DNA of 64,000 nucleotides from Limnoglobus roseus (GTDB lineage Bacteria > Planctomycetota > Planctomycetia > Gemmatales > Gemmataceae), in NCBI RefSeq assembly GCF_008254045.1, contig NZ_CP042425.1, forward strand, positions 1,674,001 to 1,738,000, in the 5' to 3' direction. The notes below the pieces were generated by a model, which had not been told where the DNA came from, did no database searches, and saw nothing but the letters and a program-made list of their open reading frames with translations. Both the position numbers and the translations under genes were made by a program. This document shows positions 1 to 7,490 of this stretch, one piece after another. How positions within the stretch are numbered: the first letter of the stretch is position 1; each line of letters begins with the position of its first letter.

Positions 1-98
1 GTGGACGACCGGCCGACGTACAGGAGGCATTCGCCGCGACCTTCGAGGATCGCAACCGCCCGCCAACCTTGTGCTTTGGATTCGGTTTGAATGAACAT
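1..98 (-). CDS. Hypothetical protein, N-terminal fragment (runs off the left edge)
   Basis: Only the first 32 codons are inside the window. The ATG at 98 follows a clear AGGGAGG Shine-Dalgarno about 9 bases upstream, and the frame stays open to the edge. The visible protein begins MFIQTESKAQGW and continues with short hydrophobic and charged stretches. I do not recognise the family. It lies downstream of infA on the same strand, with a 120-base gap that shows no clear terminator. Confidence 0.5.
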   Translation of the reverse strand, partial: MFIQTESKAQGWRAVAILEGRGECLLYVGRSS

Positions 99-218
99 GC
101 TTCGGTCCCTCCCTGGTTTGTGGTGTGCACCGTCGTCCTGACGATGTGGGGACTAGCTTGTCGAAAACCGAGGCTGATGTCAACGAAAAAGTGCCTGAAT
201 TGTAAACTTTGATTCAAG

Positions 219-437
219 TCACCGGGCCCGGTAGGTGATGCGGCCACGGGAAAGATCGTAGGGGGAAATTTCGACTTTGACCCGGTCGCCGGGGATGATG
301 CGAATGAAGTGCTTGCGCATCTTGCCCGCGATGTGGGCGATGACTTCACCGCCGATGTCGAGTTCGACCCGGAACTGGGTATTCGCCAACGCTTCTTTGA
401 CTCGCCCTTCGACCTCGATCGCTTCTTCTTTCGCCAT
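219..437 (-). CDS. infA: Translation initiation factor IF-1
   Basis: 72 residues, the normal IF-1 length. It is a single S1/OB-fold protein: [11 protein letters not shown] at the start, [20 protein letters not shown] in the middle, and the family-typical end [26 protein letters not shown]-1 binds the 30S A site during initiation together with IF-2 (infB is near 51.3 kb) and IF-3. An AAGGTG ribosome binding site precedes the ATG. Here it stands apart from the ribosomal protein operon where it is found in many bacteria; its upstream neighbour is an RNA-binding protein gene. Confidence 0.96.
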   Translation of the reverse strand: MAKEEAIEVEGRVKEALANTQFRVELDIGGEVIAHIAGKMRKHFIRIIPGDRVKVEISPYDLSRGRITYRAR

Positions 438-464
438 GAACGCCGCACCTTCGTGAAACGAACA

Positions 465-504
465 CAGCGCTCAACGTGTTCCCGGTGAACCGTTTTGAGC
501 GCTG
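465..504 (-). terminator. Hairpin between the RRM gene and infA
   Basis: A perfect 10-base stem, CAGCGCTCAA (465-474) paired with TTGAGCGCTG (495-504), lies between the RRM gene stop and the infA start. Read on the minus strand it is followed by TGTTCGTTT, a moderately T-rich tract. It may terminate the RRM transcript or act as a processing or attenuation site before infA. Confidence 0.45.
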
Positions 505-566
505 CTGTATTTTAAAGTGCGTGTGGGCGAAACGAAAGCACAAACCGGCGCGATTGTGTCGTCGGA

Positions 567-950
567 TCAGTAGCCGCCGCGGTCGCCGCCATACCCCCCA
601 CCGCCACCGCCGTAGCCGCCCCCACCGCCACTTCGACGGCTGCCACCACCGCCACCACCACCGTAGCTACCACCTCCACCTCCGGAACGCGGGCCGCGCT
701 CTTGCCGGGGTTGGGCGATGTTCACCGTCAACGGTCGGCCGTTCATGGGCTGCTCGTTGAGGGCCTGAATCGCGGCCTGGGCTTCGGCTTCGTTCGCCAT
801 CTCAACGAAAGCGAAACCGCGTGAGCGGCCGGTCTCACGATCTGTTACGATCTGGGCCCGCTGGACGGTACCGTACTGCTGGAAGAGCGAGTACAGGTCG
901 TCTTCGGTCGTGCTCCAGGGCAAGTTCCCGACATAAATGTTCGTGGCCAT
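567..950 (-). CDS. RRM-domain RNA-binding protein with glycine-rich tail
   Basis: 127 residues. Residues 1-80 form one RNA recognition motif with RNP2 IYVGNL near residue 4 and RNP1 RGFAFVEM near residue 45. The last 40 or so residues are nearly all Gly with Ser, Tyr and Arg (GGGGSYGGGG type). This is the layout of cyanobacterial and planctomycete cold-inducible glycine-rich RNA-binding proteins, which act as RNA chaperones. The frame stays open to 1028, but ATG 950 is chosen because MATNIYVGNL is the canonical RRM start and a good promoter lies at 1053-1081, inside the longer reading. The leader would then be about 95 nt, compatible with post-transcriptional control. Confidence 0.9.
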   Translation of the reverse strand: MATNIYVGNLPWSTTEDDLYSLFQQYGTVQRAQIVTDRETGRSRGFAFVEMANEAEAQAAIQALNEQPMNGRPLTVNIAQPRQERGPRSGGGGGSYGGGGGGGSRRSGGGGGYGGGGGGYGGDRGGY

Positions 951-1052
951 AGGCAACCAATCAAATCCGTGCCGTCGGTGATCGACCCGAGGCGTCGGCA
1001 CTGTGCCAACATCTTGTGATCCCGACACTCATCACAGGAGACAAGTTTTGAG

Positions 1053-1081
1053 ATAGTAAGCGATAATTCCGTTCCTGCCAA
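1053..1081 (-). promoter_or_regulatory. Sigma70-type promoter of the RRM gene
   Basis: On the minus strand TTGGCA (1076-1081) is separated by exactly 17 bases from TACTAT (1053-1058). Both hexamers are close to consensus and lie between the groES terminator and the RRM gene. The predicted start gives a leader of about 95 nt that contains the inverted repeat TGGCAC-AG-TGCCGA. Confidence 0.6.
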
Positions 1082-1096
1082 GCAAGAACAGTCGGA

Positions 1097-1130
1097 AAAT
1101 AAAACACCCCCGGAGATTTCTCCGAGGGTG
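1097..1130 (-). terminator. Rho-independent terminator of groES
   Basis: Read on the minus strand, a stem CACCC-TCGGAGA / TCTCCG-GGGGTG is followed by TTTTATTTT. It lies 28-61 bases past the groES stop. This is the most convincing intrinsic terminator in the first 10 kb. Confidence 0.8.
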
Positions 1131-1157
1131 CACGTATTTCGTCGGATATGCCGACAG

Positions 1158-1445
1158 TCAATCCACGACGGCGAGGATGTCGTCTTCGCTCATCACCAGC
1201 AGTTCCTTGCCGTCGACCGTGACTTCATTCCCGGCGTAGGAGGTGAACAGCACCTTGTCGCCGACCTTGACCTGGAACGGGGCGCGCTTGCCGTTCTCCA
1301 GAACCTTGCCCTCGCCGAGGGAGAGGATCTTGCCTTGCTTCGGCTTCTCCTTGGCGTTGTCGGGCAGAATGATCCCGCCGGCGGTCTTGTCTTCCGCTTG
1401 CATCCGCTCGACCACAATCTTCTCGTTCAAAGGGGTAATCGCCAT
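1158..1445 (-). CDS. groES: Co-chaperonin GroES (Hsp10)
   Basis: 95 residues, the normal length. It begins MAITPLNEKIVVERM and contains the mobile loop EDKTAGGIILPDNAKEKP, the dome and the ending VMSEDDILAVVD. GroES caps the GroEL cavity during ATP-dependent folding. ATG 1445 is preceded by AGGAGAG. No groEL lies in the window, so this is an unlinked copy; several planctomycetes carry multiple chaperonin genes. It starts 20 bases after a response regulator gene on the same strand and is probably co-transcribed with it. No CIRCE operator is visible. Confidence 0.95.
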   Translation of the reverse strand: MAITPLNEKIVVERMQAEDKTAGGIILPDNAKEKPKQGKILSLGEGKVLENGKRAPFQVKVGDKVLFTSYAGNEVTVDGKELLVMSEDDILAVVD

Positions 1446-1464
1446 CGCCGGACTCTCCTGAAGG

Positions 1465-1875
1465 TTACTCTTGCGGCCCGTAGAACTGGGCCAACGCACG
1501 GGTGAGTGTATGAAGAACGATGTTCGGGTTCACGGGTTTCGGGATGACGCTGTACACCTGCGCCTGGAACGCCTTCTGAATCAAGTCGCGAGTGGCCTCG
1601 GCCGTCATGAGGATGGCCGGCAGAATAGCGTTCATTTGCTGGATCATCTGCACCGCTTCCAGGCCAGTCAGCCGGGGCATGTGCATGTCGATCAGCACCA
1701 GGTGAATCAAGTGCACCTGGACGATCTCGACCGCCTCCGAGCCGTCGGCCGCGACGACGGTGTTGAACCCGCGATCCCGCAGCAGGCCGCTGAGGGTGTC
1801 GCGGTTCCCCGCGTCGTCGTCCGCGATCAAGATCGAGAACGGTTCGTCGTGCTGGAGTGGCTGATTCAGTACCAT
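1465..1875 (-). CDS. Single-domain response regulator
   Basis: 136 residues, only a CheY-like receiver. The acidic pocket is D19-D20-D21 (ILIADDD), the phospho-acceptor is D63 (LIDMHMP), the switch Thr is T91 (LMTAE) and the conserved Lys is K113 (IPKPV). There is no output domain, so it signals by protein contact or in a phosphorelay. ATG 1875 is used because GAGGGGG lies just upstream; the frame is open further to 1947. No histidine kinase is adjacent. It sits directly upstream of groES. Confidence 0.88.
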   Translation of the reverse strand: MVLNQPLQHDEPFSILIADDDAGNRDTLSGLLRDRGFNTVVAADGSEAVEIVQVHLIHLVLIDMHMPRLTGLEAVQMIQQMNAILPAILMTAEATRDLIQKAFQAQVYSVIPKPVNPNIVLHTLTRALAQFYGPQE

Positions 1876-2012
1876 ACCGAATTCCCCCTCGGGTTTGTCG
1901 TCGGCAATATGTTGTCCGACCGACAGAACCGCGAGGTTCCTGAACACAGGAACATCTGGTCCACCTTATGCAAACGGAATGCCGAGAGGATTCTTCGCGT
2001 CATCATCCGTGA

Positions 2013-2042
2013 TAACACACTATCGCGTAACGTGTTAGTCAA
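2013..2042 (-). promoter_or_regulatory. Possible promoter/operator upstream of the response regulator-groES pair
   Basis: TTGACT (2037-2042, minus strand) resembles a -35 box. TAACAC (2013-2018) and GTGTTA (2032-2037) form an interrupted palindrome around CGCG in the spacer region. A second palindrome, TTCCTG-AACA-CAGGAA, lies at 1937-1952 in the presumed leader. The -10 is poor (TGTTAT at 19-base spacing), so this is tentative. Confidence 0.3.
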
Positions 2043-2143
2043 ATCAGTTGGGGAGGGAAATTCCGTCGAGGGCCGCTGTCACCCTGTCGGCATCCTGCCG
2101 CTCTGGCAGAAGGGTAACAAAATCAACTTAGCGTGTAAACAGG

Positions 2144-2674
2144 TTAGCCCAGAACTGAAGAGTGAGCCAGTTCCCACCGCCAAACGAGGCCGTCGTCGGG
2201 GTCGATCTCTTCACCAACTTTCGTGAAGCCGCACTTCGTCAGCACCCGCGTCGAAGCGCTCTCCGTTGGCAGTGTGTGAGCCATGACGGTACGAACTTCC
2301 GGATGCTTTGCGGCGAAGGCGATCAACAACCGCGCCGACGCGGTGGCATGACCCTTTCCCTCAAACGCCGGCGTAATGCCGTAGCCGATCTCGACGACCC
2401 CGTCCTTATCGGGCGGCCCCTTGAACCCACAACCGCCGATGATGAGTTGCGATTCCTGGTGTAAAACGATGAACCCATGCAGCCACGGGTTGGCCGCCCC
2501 CGGTGCTAGGAGCTTCGCGAAGTAGCTCTGCGTGATGTCACCAGTGCCGTACATCTCGCAGAAGCCATCCGCCGGTTTGCGGCTGAAATGCGTCTCGACG
2601 GCCGCCGACCCTTCCAGGATCGAGGCCCACCCTTCTGGCGAAAGCAGCAAGAGTTCAAGCATATGGGTCGCCAC
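2144..2674 (-). CDS. GNAT family N-acetyltransferase
   Basis: 176 residues of RimJ/RimL-type GNAT fold. The acetyl-CoA pyrophosphate loop region reads ITPAFEGKGHATASARLLI, preceded by the strand VVEIGYGI and followed by VMAHTLPTESASTRVLTKCGFTKVGEE, the usual late-motif 'N/S-x-x-S-x-x-V-L-x-K-x-G-F' pattern. The substrate cannot be told. GTG 2674 follows the stop of the phosphoesterase gene after one base, indicating translational coupling; ATG 2662 is an alternative start. Confidence 0.85.
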   Translation of the reverse strand: MATHMLELLLLSPEGWASILEGSAAVETHFSRKPADGFCEMYGTGDITQSYFAKLLAPGAANPWLHGFIVLHQESQLIIGGCGFKGPPDKDGVVEIGYGITPAFEGKGHATASARLLIAFAAKHPEVRTVMAHTLPTESASTRVLTKCGFTKVGEEIDPDDGLVWRWELAHSSVLG

Positions 2675-2675
2675 G

Positions 2676-3158
2676 TCAGACTTTGAGGAACTCCAGCACG
2701 TCCGTCTCCAGGTTCAGCAACGCCACGGTGTACTCGTCCGCCCGATGGAGTGCCCCCGGATTGATGCAGCGGCACGCCCCGTTGCGAACGTCCATCGCGA
2801 CGTGCGAATGCCCCGAGAGAAAGTAGTCCGGCGACGGCCGCGAGAGGCGGCGCACGTCGGTACCCATGTGCCCGTGAGTGACGGCGATGTGCTTGCCGGC
2901 GAGTTCGATCAGCCCGCCCCATTCAAGGCAGGTCGCCTTCATGAACTTCGCGATGGACCGCAACTGCGGCACAACGTCGGCGTCGTTATTCCCGAAGACG
3001 AAGTAGAACGGCAGCACCGCACAGATGGGGACAATTTCCGGCTCGATCAGGTCGCCACAGTGAATGAGGGCTTTTGCCCCGCGGGAAGCGAGCAAGGCCA
3101 CCGCCCGCCGCGTGCGTTCGAACTCGTCGTGCGTGTCGGACAGGATGCCGATGAGCAT
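2676..3158 (-). CDS. YfcE/MJ0936-type metallophosphoesterase
   Basis: 160 residues, typical of the small calcineurin-like phosphodiesterases. All metal ligands are visible: D8 and H10 (SDTH), D36 (HCGD), N57 (GNND), H95 and H97 (THGH), H117 and H119 (SGHSH). These enzymes hydrolyse phosphodiesters such as bis-pNPP or cyclic nucleotides in vitro; the cellular substrate is unknown. It is first in a two-gene unit with the acetyltransferase. Confidence 0.9.
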   Translation of the reverse strand: MLIGILSDTHDEFERTRRAVALLASRGAKALIHCGDLIEPEIVPICAVLPFYFVFGNNDADVVPQLRSIAKFMKATCLEWGGLIELAGKHIAVTHGHMGTDVRRLSRPSPDYFLSGHSHVAMDVRNGACRCINPGALHRADEYTVALLNLETDVLEFLKV

Positions 3159-3171
3159 GGCAGATGACCCG

Positions 3172-3201
3172 AAAGCCCAGGCGCGACCGTGTCCGGGCTT
3201 T
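3172..3201 (-). terminator. Hairpin after the DUF1571 gene
   Basis: AAAGCCC (3172-3178) pairs with GGGCTTT (3195-3201) immediately past the DUF1571 stop codon. It is short, and a T-run is present only on the plus strand, so function as an intrinsic terminator on the minus strand is uncertain. Confidence 0.4.
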
Positions 3202-3204
3202 TTA

Positions 3205-4359
3205 TCACTTCTTCTTCGCCCCCAGCCGGTCCGGGTGGAAGTCGGCGTCGGTCAGATTGGCGGGCACTTTCCAGTTCGTGAAGCAGTAATACTCGACTTC
3301 GCGGTCCTTCTCGTCGGTCGTGACTTGCACCGCCAAGTTACCGTACCCGGGCGAGTCAGACTTCAGGTCGAAGTACAGCGTCCACTTGCCGCCCTTCGGC
3401 AAGGTGGAATCGTCACCGGCGGCGATCGGGATTTCGATGCCGTCCACCGGGGTGGGTTGGTCCTTCCGCTGCACGGTGCCGAGCGACTTGATGGCACTCC
3501 GACCGGCCTCGGCGGACTTGATCGCCTTGTCGAGTTTCACCAGCATGTTCCCCGCGCCGGCTTCCGTGATCTTGTGGCGGCTTTTCGCGGTCGCCATCGA
3601 GCTGTCCGGCCGCAGCGAGGTCTTGAAGCCTGCCCCAATCAGGCGATTATCCCCCTGCCCCGTGACGACGTGCATCAGGCCGTCGAATTTGCCCTCGACG
3701 TACAGCACCTCTCGGCCCTTGCCGTTCTCGCCGATGTTCTTCATGTACACGCTGAACGGCTGCTTGCGATACTGGAACTGAATCTCCTCCGTCGGCGTTT
3801 CCTTCCCACCGACGACCTCCCGCCGAACCATGTGAACTTCGTAGTCGTTGAGCTTCTCGTACTTGGCGTACGCGAGGGCGTAGACTTGCTTCGCGACGGT
3901 GAGGCCGTCGGCCGGAGCGGCAGCAGCCTTCGGCGGCGCGTCTTTCGGGGTGGTCGCGCTCGGCAGTTTCGGGGCGTCCTTCGCCCGTTCCTCGCGGCGT
4001 TCGTCTCGCTTCTCCCGCAGGCGCTCGAGTAATCGCTTCTTTTCGTCGTCGGACGTATCGGCACTCGGTTCGGCCGAGCGGGCGGCCGTCGGGATGATCT
4101 CGGCCACCGGCTGTGGCGGCGCGGGGATCGGCACGGCCTTATATTCCGACTCGTCCGGCAGCGTGTTGGCCGCGGTCGTTGCCGGCGAAGGTGTCGGCGC
4201 GGCAACCGGGAGCACAGGCTTCGGCGGTTGGGCTTTGGCCAGCGGGGAAGGTAGCGGCGGGGTGGGTTTGGCGATCGAATTCCGTTGGTTCTTGAAGAGG
4301 CAGCCCGTCGCCGCCAGCGAGGTGAGGAGAACCGAAAGTAATAGGCGTCGCCGCATCAT
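3205..4359 (-). CDS. DUF1571-family lipoprotein
   Basis: 384 residues. The N-terminus MMRRRLLLSVLLTSLAATGC is a lipoprotein signal with lipobox LAATGC. A Pro/Ala-rich spacer and a charged stretch DDEKKRLLERLREKRDERRE follow. From about residue 165 to the end lies a DUF1571-type domain (YEKLNDYEVHMVRRE, GREVLYVEGKFDG, TLYFDLKSDSPGYGN, EYYCFTNWKVP). The domain is frequent in planctomycetes and resembles LolA-like outer-membrane lipoprotein folds; its role is unknown. A perfect AGGAGG precedes the paired ATGs at 4359 and 4356, so the upstream open frame to 4386 is not used. Confidence 0.82.
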   Translation of the reverse strand: MMRRRLLLSVLLTSLAATGCLFKNQRNSIAKPTPPLPSPLAKAQPPKPVLPVAAPTPSPATTAANTLPDESEYKAVPIPAPPQPVAEIIPTAARSAEPSADTSDDEKKRLLERLREKRDERREERAKDAPKLPSATTPKDAPPKAAAAPADGLTVAKQVYALAYAKYEKLNDYEVHMVRREVVGGKETPTEEIQFQYRKQPFSVYMKNIGENGKGREVLYVEGKFDGLMHVVTGQGDNRLIGAGFKTSLRPDSSMATAKSRHKITEAGAGNMLVKLDKAIKSAEAGRSAIKSLGTVQRKDQPTPVDGIEIPIAAGDDSTLPKGGKWTLYFDLKSDSPGYGNLAVQVTTDEKDREVEYYCFTNWKVPANLTDADFHPDRLGAKKK

Positions 4360-4551
4360 CCCGCCTCCTGCGAACCCGATCTTCACCGGGCAGCGTACCC
4401 AAAGTACGCAATCCTGGCAATCCGAGACGGAGTGTTCTTGACGGCAGGGCCACCAACCACCGAAGATACCGTCATTGTTCGGACATTCCGTCCAGAATCA
4501 ATTGTCGCTGCCGAACGAACCTTCGGCCCTCATCCCGCGTAAAGGTATTCG

Positions 4552-5187
4552 GTGGCTTCCGCGAAGAATTCATTAGACCACTGCCCCGACGAGAAACTTC
4601 TCGAACGGCTCCGCACCGGCCAGCGGGACGTCCTGGGACCGTTGGTCCGGCGGTACGAGCGGGAACTGTACGGCTACCTGCGGCGGTACCTCGGCGACGA
4701 CGAACTCGCGGCGGACGTGTTCCAGAACACCTTCGTCGCCGTCTTCCTGAAGATCAAGCACTACGAACCCGGCCGCCCGGCCCGCCCCTGGCTGTACGCG
4801 ATCGCGACCAACCAGGCTATCGACGCCCTCCGGCGGCAGAAGCGGCGGCACGAGCGAACCGTTGATTCGCTGAACGGCCCCGAGGACGGCCCCGATACCG
4901 CCCGGTCGCTGTTCGACCTGCTCGCCACGCGGGAGGTCGATCCCGCCGCGAACGCCGAAGGGGTGGAACTCGCGGCCCAGGTGCGGCAGTCGGTAGACCA
5001 GTTGCCGGACCTTTTGCGGCAGGCCATCATTTTGGCGTACTTCCAGGGGTTGAAGTACCAGGAAATCGCGGACGCTCTCGACATCCCCCTCGGCACGGTG
5101 AAGTCGCGGCTGAATGCCGCCATGACGAAGTTGGCCGAGCTGTGGCAGGCCCCCACAAAGGCTCCGACGCGAGAACACAAGAGCTGA
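4552..5187 (+). CDS. ECF-type RNA polymerase sigma factor
   Basis: 211 residues. Sigma region 2 is at about 25-100 (LYGYLRRYLGDDELAADVFQ, ARPWLYAIATNQAIDALRRQ). Region 4 is at about 145-200 (LPDLLRQAIILAYFQGLKYQ, EIADALDIPLGTVKSRLNAA). The linker carries a Planctomycete-like acidic insertion. The start is GTG 4552 after AAAGGT. It is followed 18 bases downstream by its presumed anti-sigma factor. It would direct transcription in response to an envelope signal; the target genes are not known. Confidence 0.92.
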   Translation: MASAKNSLDHCPDEKLLERLRTGQRDVLGPLVRRYERELYGYLRRYLGDDELAADVFQNTFVAVFLKIKHYEPGRPARPWLYAIATNQAIDALRRQKRRHERTVDSLNGPEDGPDTARSLFDLLATREVDPAANAEGVELAAQVRQSVDQLPDLLRQAIILAYFQGLKYQEIADALDIPLGTVKSRLNAAMTKLAELWQAPTKAPTREHKS

Positions 5188-5205
5188 CGACGAACAGGTG
5201 AAACG

Positions 5206-6183
5206 ATGGACGATCTCCTCATCGGTTACGCACTGAAAGCCCTCTCCCCGAGCGAAACGGCCGAGGTGGAACGCCTCCTGGCGACCGACCCCTGCGCCGA
5301 AAAGAAACTCGCCCGCGTGCGCGGCCTCCTCGAACCGCTCGCCGCCGACGCGGACCTGGCCCCGCCGCCGGGACTGGCCGTCGCGACGATTGGGTTCGTA
5401 GCGGCGCACCTCGTGAACAACAAAGTGACGATCGAGGAACCGCCGGTCGAAGCCGCGCCGGTGCCCGGGACCGACGTTCACCCCATCCTGGGCGAACCCG
5501 ACAGCATCGACTTCGAGGAACTGCCTCAGGTGACGGCGGCCCGCGGGTCGTTTCCGTCTCGCCGGTGGGTAGAACTGGGCCTCACGGCGGCGGTCGCCTT
5601 CCTGGCCGTGGGGATGCTGACGACGGGCATCATGAAAGTCCGGCACGACAACGCCGTGGCCGCGTGCAAGAACCAGATGATGGCCCTGCACACCGGCCTG
5701 AGCAACTACGCCGACACGCACCAGGACCAGTTCCCGAAGGTCGGCACCGCCCGGGTTCCGACGGCCGGGGCGTTCGCTTCCGAGTTGGTCAACGCCGGCA
5801 CGCTCCCCGCGACCGTGAACGCCGTCTGCCCGAGTGAATCGCCCGCCGACGGCGACCTGACCCGCGTGGCCTACGTGTACACACTCGGCTACCAGTCGAG
5901 CGGTCAAATCCAGGGCATCCGCCGGCACATGGAGGGCGTCTCCGCCGAAGTGATGCCGCTACTCGCCGACCTGCCAACGCCGTCCGTGTCACCGACTAGC
6001 GGCCCCATGTCCCCGCACGGCCGCGGCCAGAACATCCTCTACAGCGACGGCCACGTGCGGTATTCGCTGTACGCGACAGTCGGCCCGAACGGCGACGACA
6101 TCTATCAGAACCAGGACGGCCGCGTGCGGGCGGGGCTACACCGCCTCGACGCATCTTTGGGGCGAGCCGGGGACGTGCCGTAA
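5206..6183 (+). CDS. Anti-sigma factor with pseudopilin-like (DUF1559-type) extracytoplasmic domain
   Basis: 325 residues. Residues 1-65 match the cytoplasmic anti-sigma domain of RskA-like factors (LLIGYALKALSPSETAEVER) without a zinc HxxxCxxC motif. A transmembrane helix lies at about 128-145 (LGLTAAVAFLAVGMLTTGIM). The outer part opens like a type-II pseudopilin (ACKNQMMALHTGLSNYADTH) and ends with SDGHVRYSLYATVGPNGDD, the H-x9-DG-like signature region of planctomycete DUF1559 proteins. The start has AGGTGAAACG upstream. Coupling to the sigma gene supports a sigma/anti-sigma pair in which the pseudopilin-like domain is the sensor. Confidence 0.75.
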   Translation: MDDLLIGYALKALSPSETAEVERLLATDPCAEKKLARVRGLLEPLAADADLAPPPGLAVATIGFVAAHLVNNKVTIEEPPVEAAPVPGTDVHPILGEPDSIDFEELPQVTAARGSFPSRRWVELGLTAAVAFLAVGMLTTGIMKVRHDNAVAACKNQMMALHTGLSNYADTHQDQFPKVGTARVPTAGAFASELVNAGTLPATVNAVCPSESPADGDLTRVAYVYTLGYQSSGQIQGIRRHMEGVSAEVMPLLADLPTPSVSPTSGPMSPHGRGQNILYSDGHVRYSLYATVGPNGDDIYQNQDGRVRAGLHRLDASLGRAGDVP

Positions 6184-6226
6184 CAGGCTCGGCCTCATGC
6201 CACTTACAGATCCTCAACGGCATCGA

Positions 6227-7396
6227 TCAGGTTGGCGGCGGGTTTCGGAGCCAATTCCGAATCACCGTTCGAGTTAAGCCCCAAAGTTCCTCATGTAATT
6301 CTCTTTCGTTCCACCAGGGCGGGTCCCAACCGAAGGAAATGTCTTGGTCAATCACCATGAGGTCGCTGCCGTGGAAAATCCCTGAACGTAGGTCGTACAT
6401 TTCCTGGCGACGAGCCTCCAACGATGCGCCCGGTGCATACTCCTCAAGGAAAGTTCGGAACCTACGCGTGGACCCCTGCCCCCGTTGGTTAATAAGTGAC
6501 TCGACTGCTGATACAAGTGCCCCGAAAGACGAGGACATCGAGATCGTCCACTGCCGCGAGGCCATGTGGAGCCAGTAAGCTGCTCTGTCGAACTCTTCCC
6601 TACGGACAAACGGGAGCTGCTGATAGCAACAGATCGATTCGTCGAGGTCCGAGGGTACGCGTAGGCCACGTCCGTCGATACCCCTCATCTCCTCGAAATA
6701 CCGATCAGCCGGGATCACCTCAAGCCGCTCGTCCGAAAGCGGCGTAGCCAACTCCAAGACGCATTCCCCGAGAAACCCGGAGTATGCGTTCTTAACCCAG
6801 CGAACCTCAAGTTGTCCATCATCGCGCTGGAAGCATCCCCAGGAGTGCCCGGCGCTGCGGCGCTGCAAGCTCATCCCTCCGGCGAGCACAGTGTTGAGCA
6901 TCAGCGTCAGCCGGCGGTGTTCCCGCAACCGGCGGTGGTTTGTAATCGCCCAATTTCCGGCGTCCCGAATGGGGAATTCGAGGATGAACGGATGGTCCGC
7001 ATACTCGGCAGGCGCGGTCGGGGACTCGGGATGTGGTGGGAGAATTTGAATTCCGGACCTGTCCCCACGCCATGACCCTGGCACACGGTGGCTGCAGAAG
7101 CTGTATTCTCGACCGATCCTATCGGGGCCGGTCAGAACCTTAGTTTCAATCTCCTGAACGATGGCATCCCACTGAGATTGATCGAACGCGGGACCAGGTT
7201 CAACGCTGGCAATCCTGCGGTCTGAATACGTCAGGGTAACTCGACACTCCGATTTGGCGCGCGGCAGATGAATGCGATGAGGATTGGATTCACGGCGATC
7301 GTACTGCCCTGGCCCACCGATCCGGTGGTCGAGCAGCAGACGAAGCTCATGAGAGTCAAGTTGAGTCCAAGTTGCCAGGAGAAGGTTGCTTGCCAT
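6227..7396 (-). CDS. HEPN-domain protein (ApeA-like), function unknown
   Basis: 389 residues. The C-terminal 120 residues look like an ApeA-type HEPN domain: FGALVSAVESLINQRGQG, RRFRTFLEEYAPG, then YDLRSGIFHG, which supplies the R337-x4-H342 motif seen in HEPN ribonucleases. The N-terminal 250 residues show no recognisable motif. ATG 7396 follows GAGGTGA. Base composition is visibly less GC-rich and codon use is looser than in neighbouring genes, which suggests horizontal acquisition. HEPN proteins of this kind are often toxins or phage-defence effectors, but no antitoxin or defence partner is adjacent. Confidence 0.65.
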   Translation of the reverse strand: MASNLLLATWTQLDSHELRLLLDHRIGGPGQYDRRESNPHRIHLPRAKSECRVTLTYSDRRIASVEPGPAFDQSQWDAIVQEIETKVLTGPDRIGREYSFCSHRVPGSWRGDRSGIQILPPHPESPTAPAEYADHPFILEFPIRDAGNWAITNHRRLREHRRLTLMLNTVLAGGMSLQRRSAGHSWGCFQRDDGQLEVRWVKNAYSGFLGECVLELATPLSDERLEVIPADRYFEEMRGIDGRGLRVPSDLDESICCYQQLPFVRREEFDRAAYWLHMASRQWTISMSSSFGALVSAVESLINQRGQGSTRRFRTFLEEYAPGASLEARRQEMYDLRSGIFHGSDLMVIDQDISFGWDPPWWNERELHEELWGLTRTVIRNWLRNPPPT

Positions 7397-7431
7397 CGCT
7401 CACCTCAGAACGCCTCGAACCAGCGGGGCAC

Positions 7432-7463
7432 AACCCACGGACAACTGCCGCCGCCCGTGGGTT
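7432..7463 (-). terminator. Hairpin after the isochorismatase-ThuA gene
   Basis: AACCCACGG (7432-7440) and CCGTGGGTT (7455-7463) form a 9-base stem in the gap between two minus-strand genes. No strong T-run follows. It probably separates transcription of the fusion gene from the HEPN gene. Confidence 0.4.
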
Positions 7464-7490
7464 CAAAAGTCGTCGATCTTTCGCCCGTAA

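Noticed and set aside
99..218. TTGACA-like -35 at 178-183 on the minus strand upstream of the left-edge gene
   Set aside because: No acceptable -10 at 16-19 bases; kept out of the feature list.
208..219. TTTGATTCAAGT shared exactly with 51203-51214 upstream of infB
   Set aside because: At infB it lies in the promoter spacer, but here it is at the 3' end of infA on the opposite strand; a chance match is more likely than a common regulator.
567..700. Dense CCACCGCC-type short repeats that resemble a repeat array
   Set aside because: They are glycine codons of the RRM protein tail, not a CRISPR or satellite; there are no spacers.
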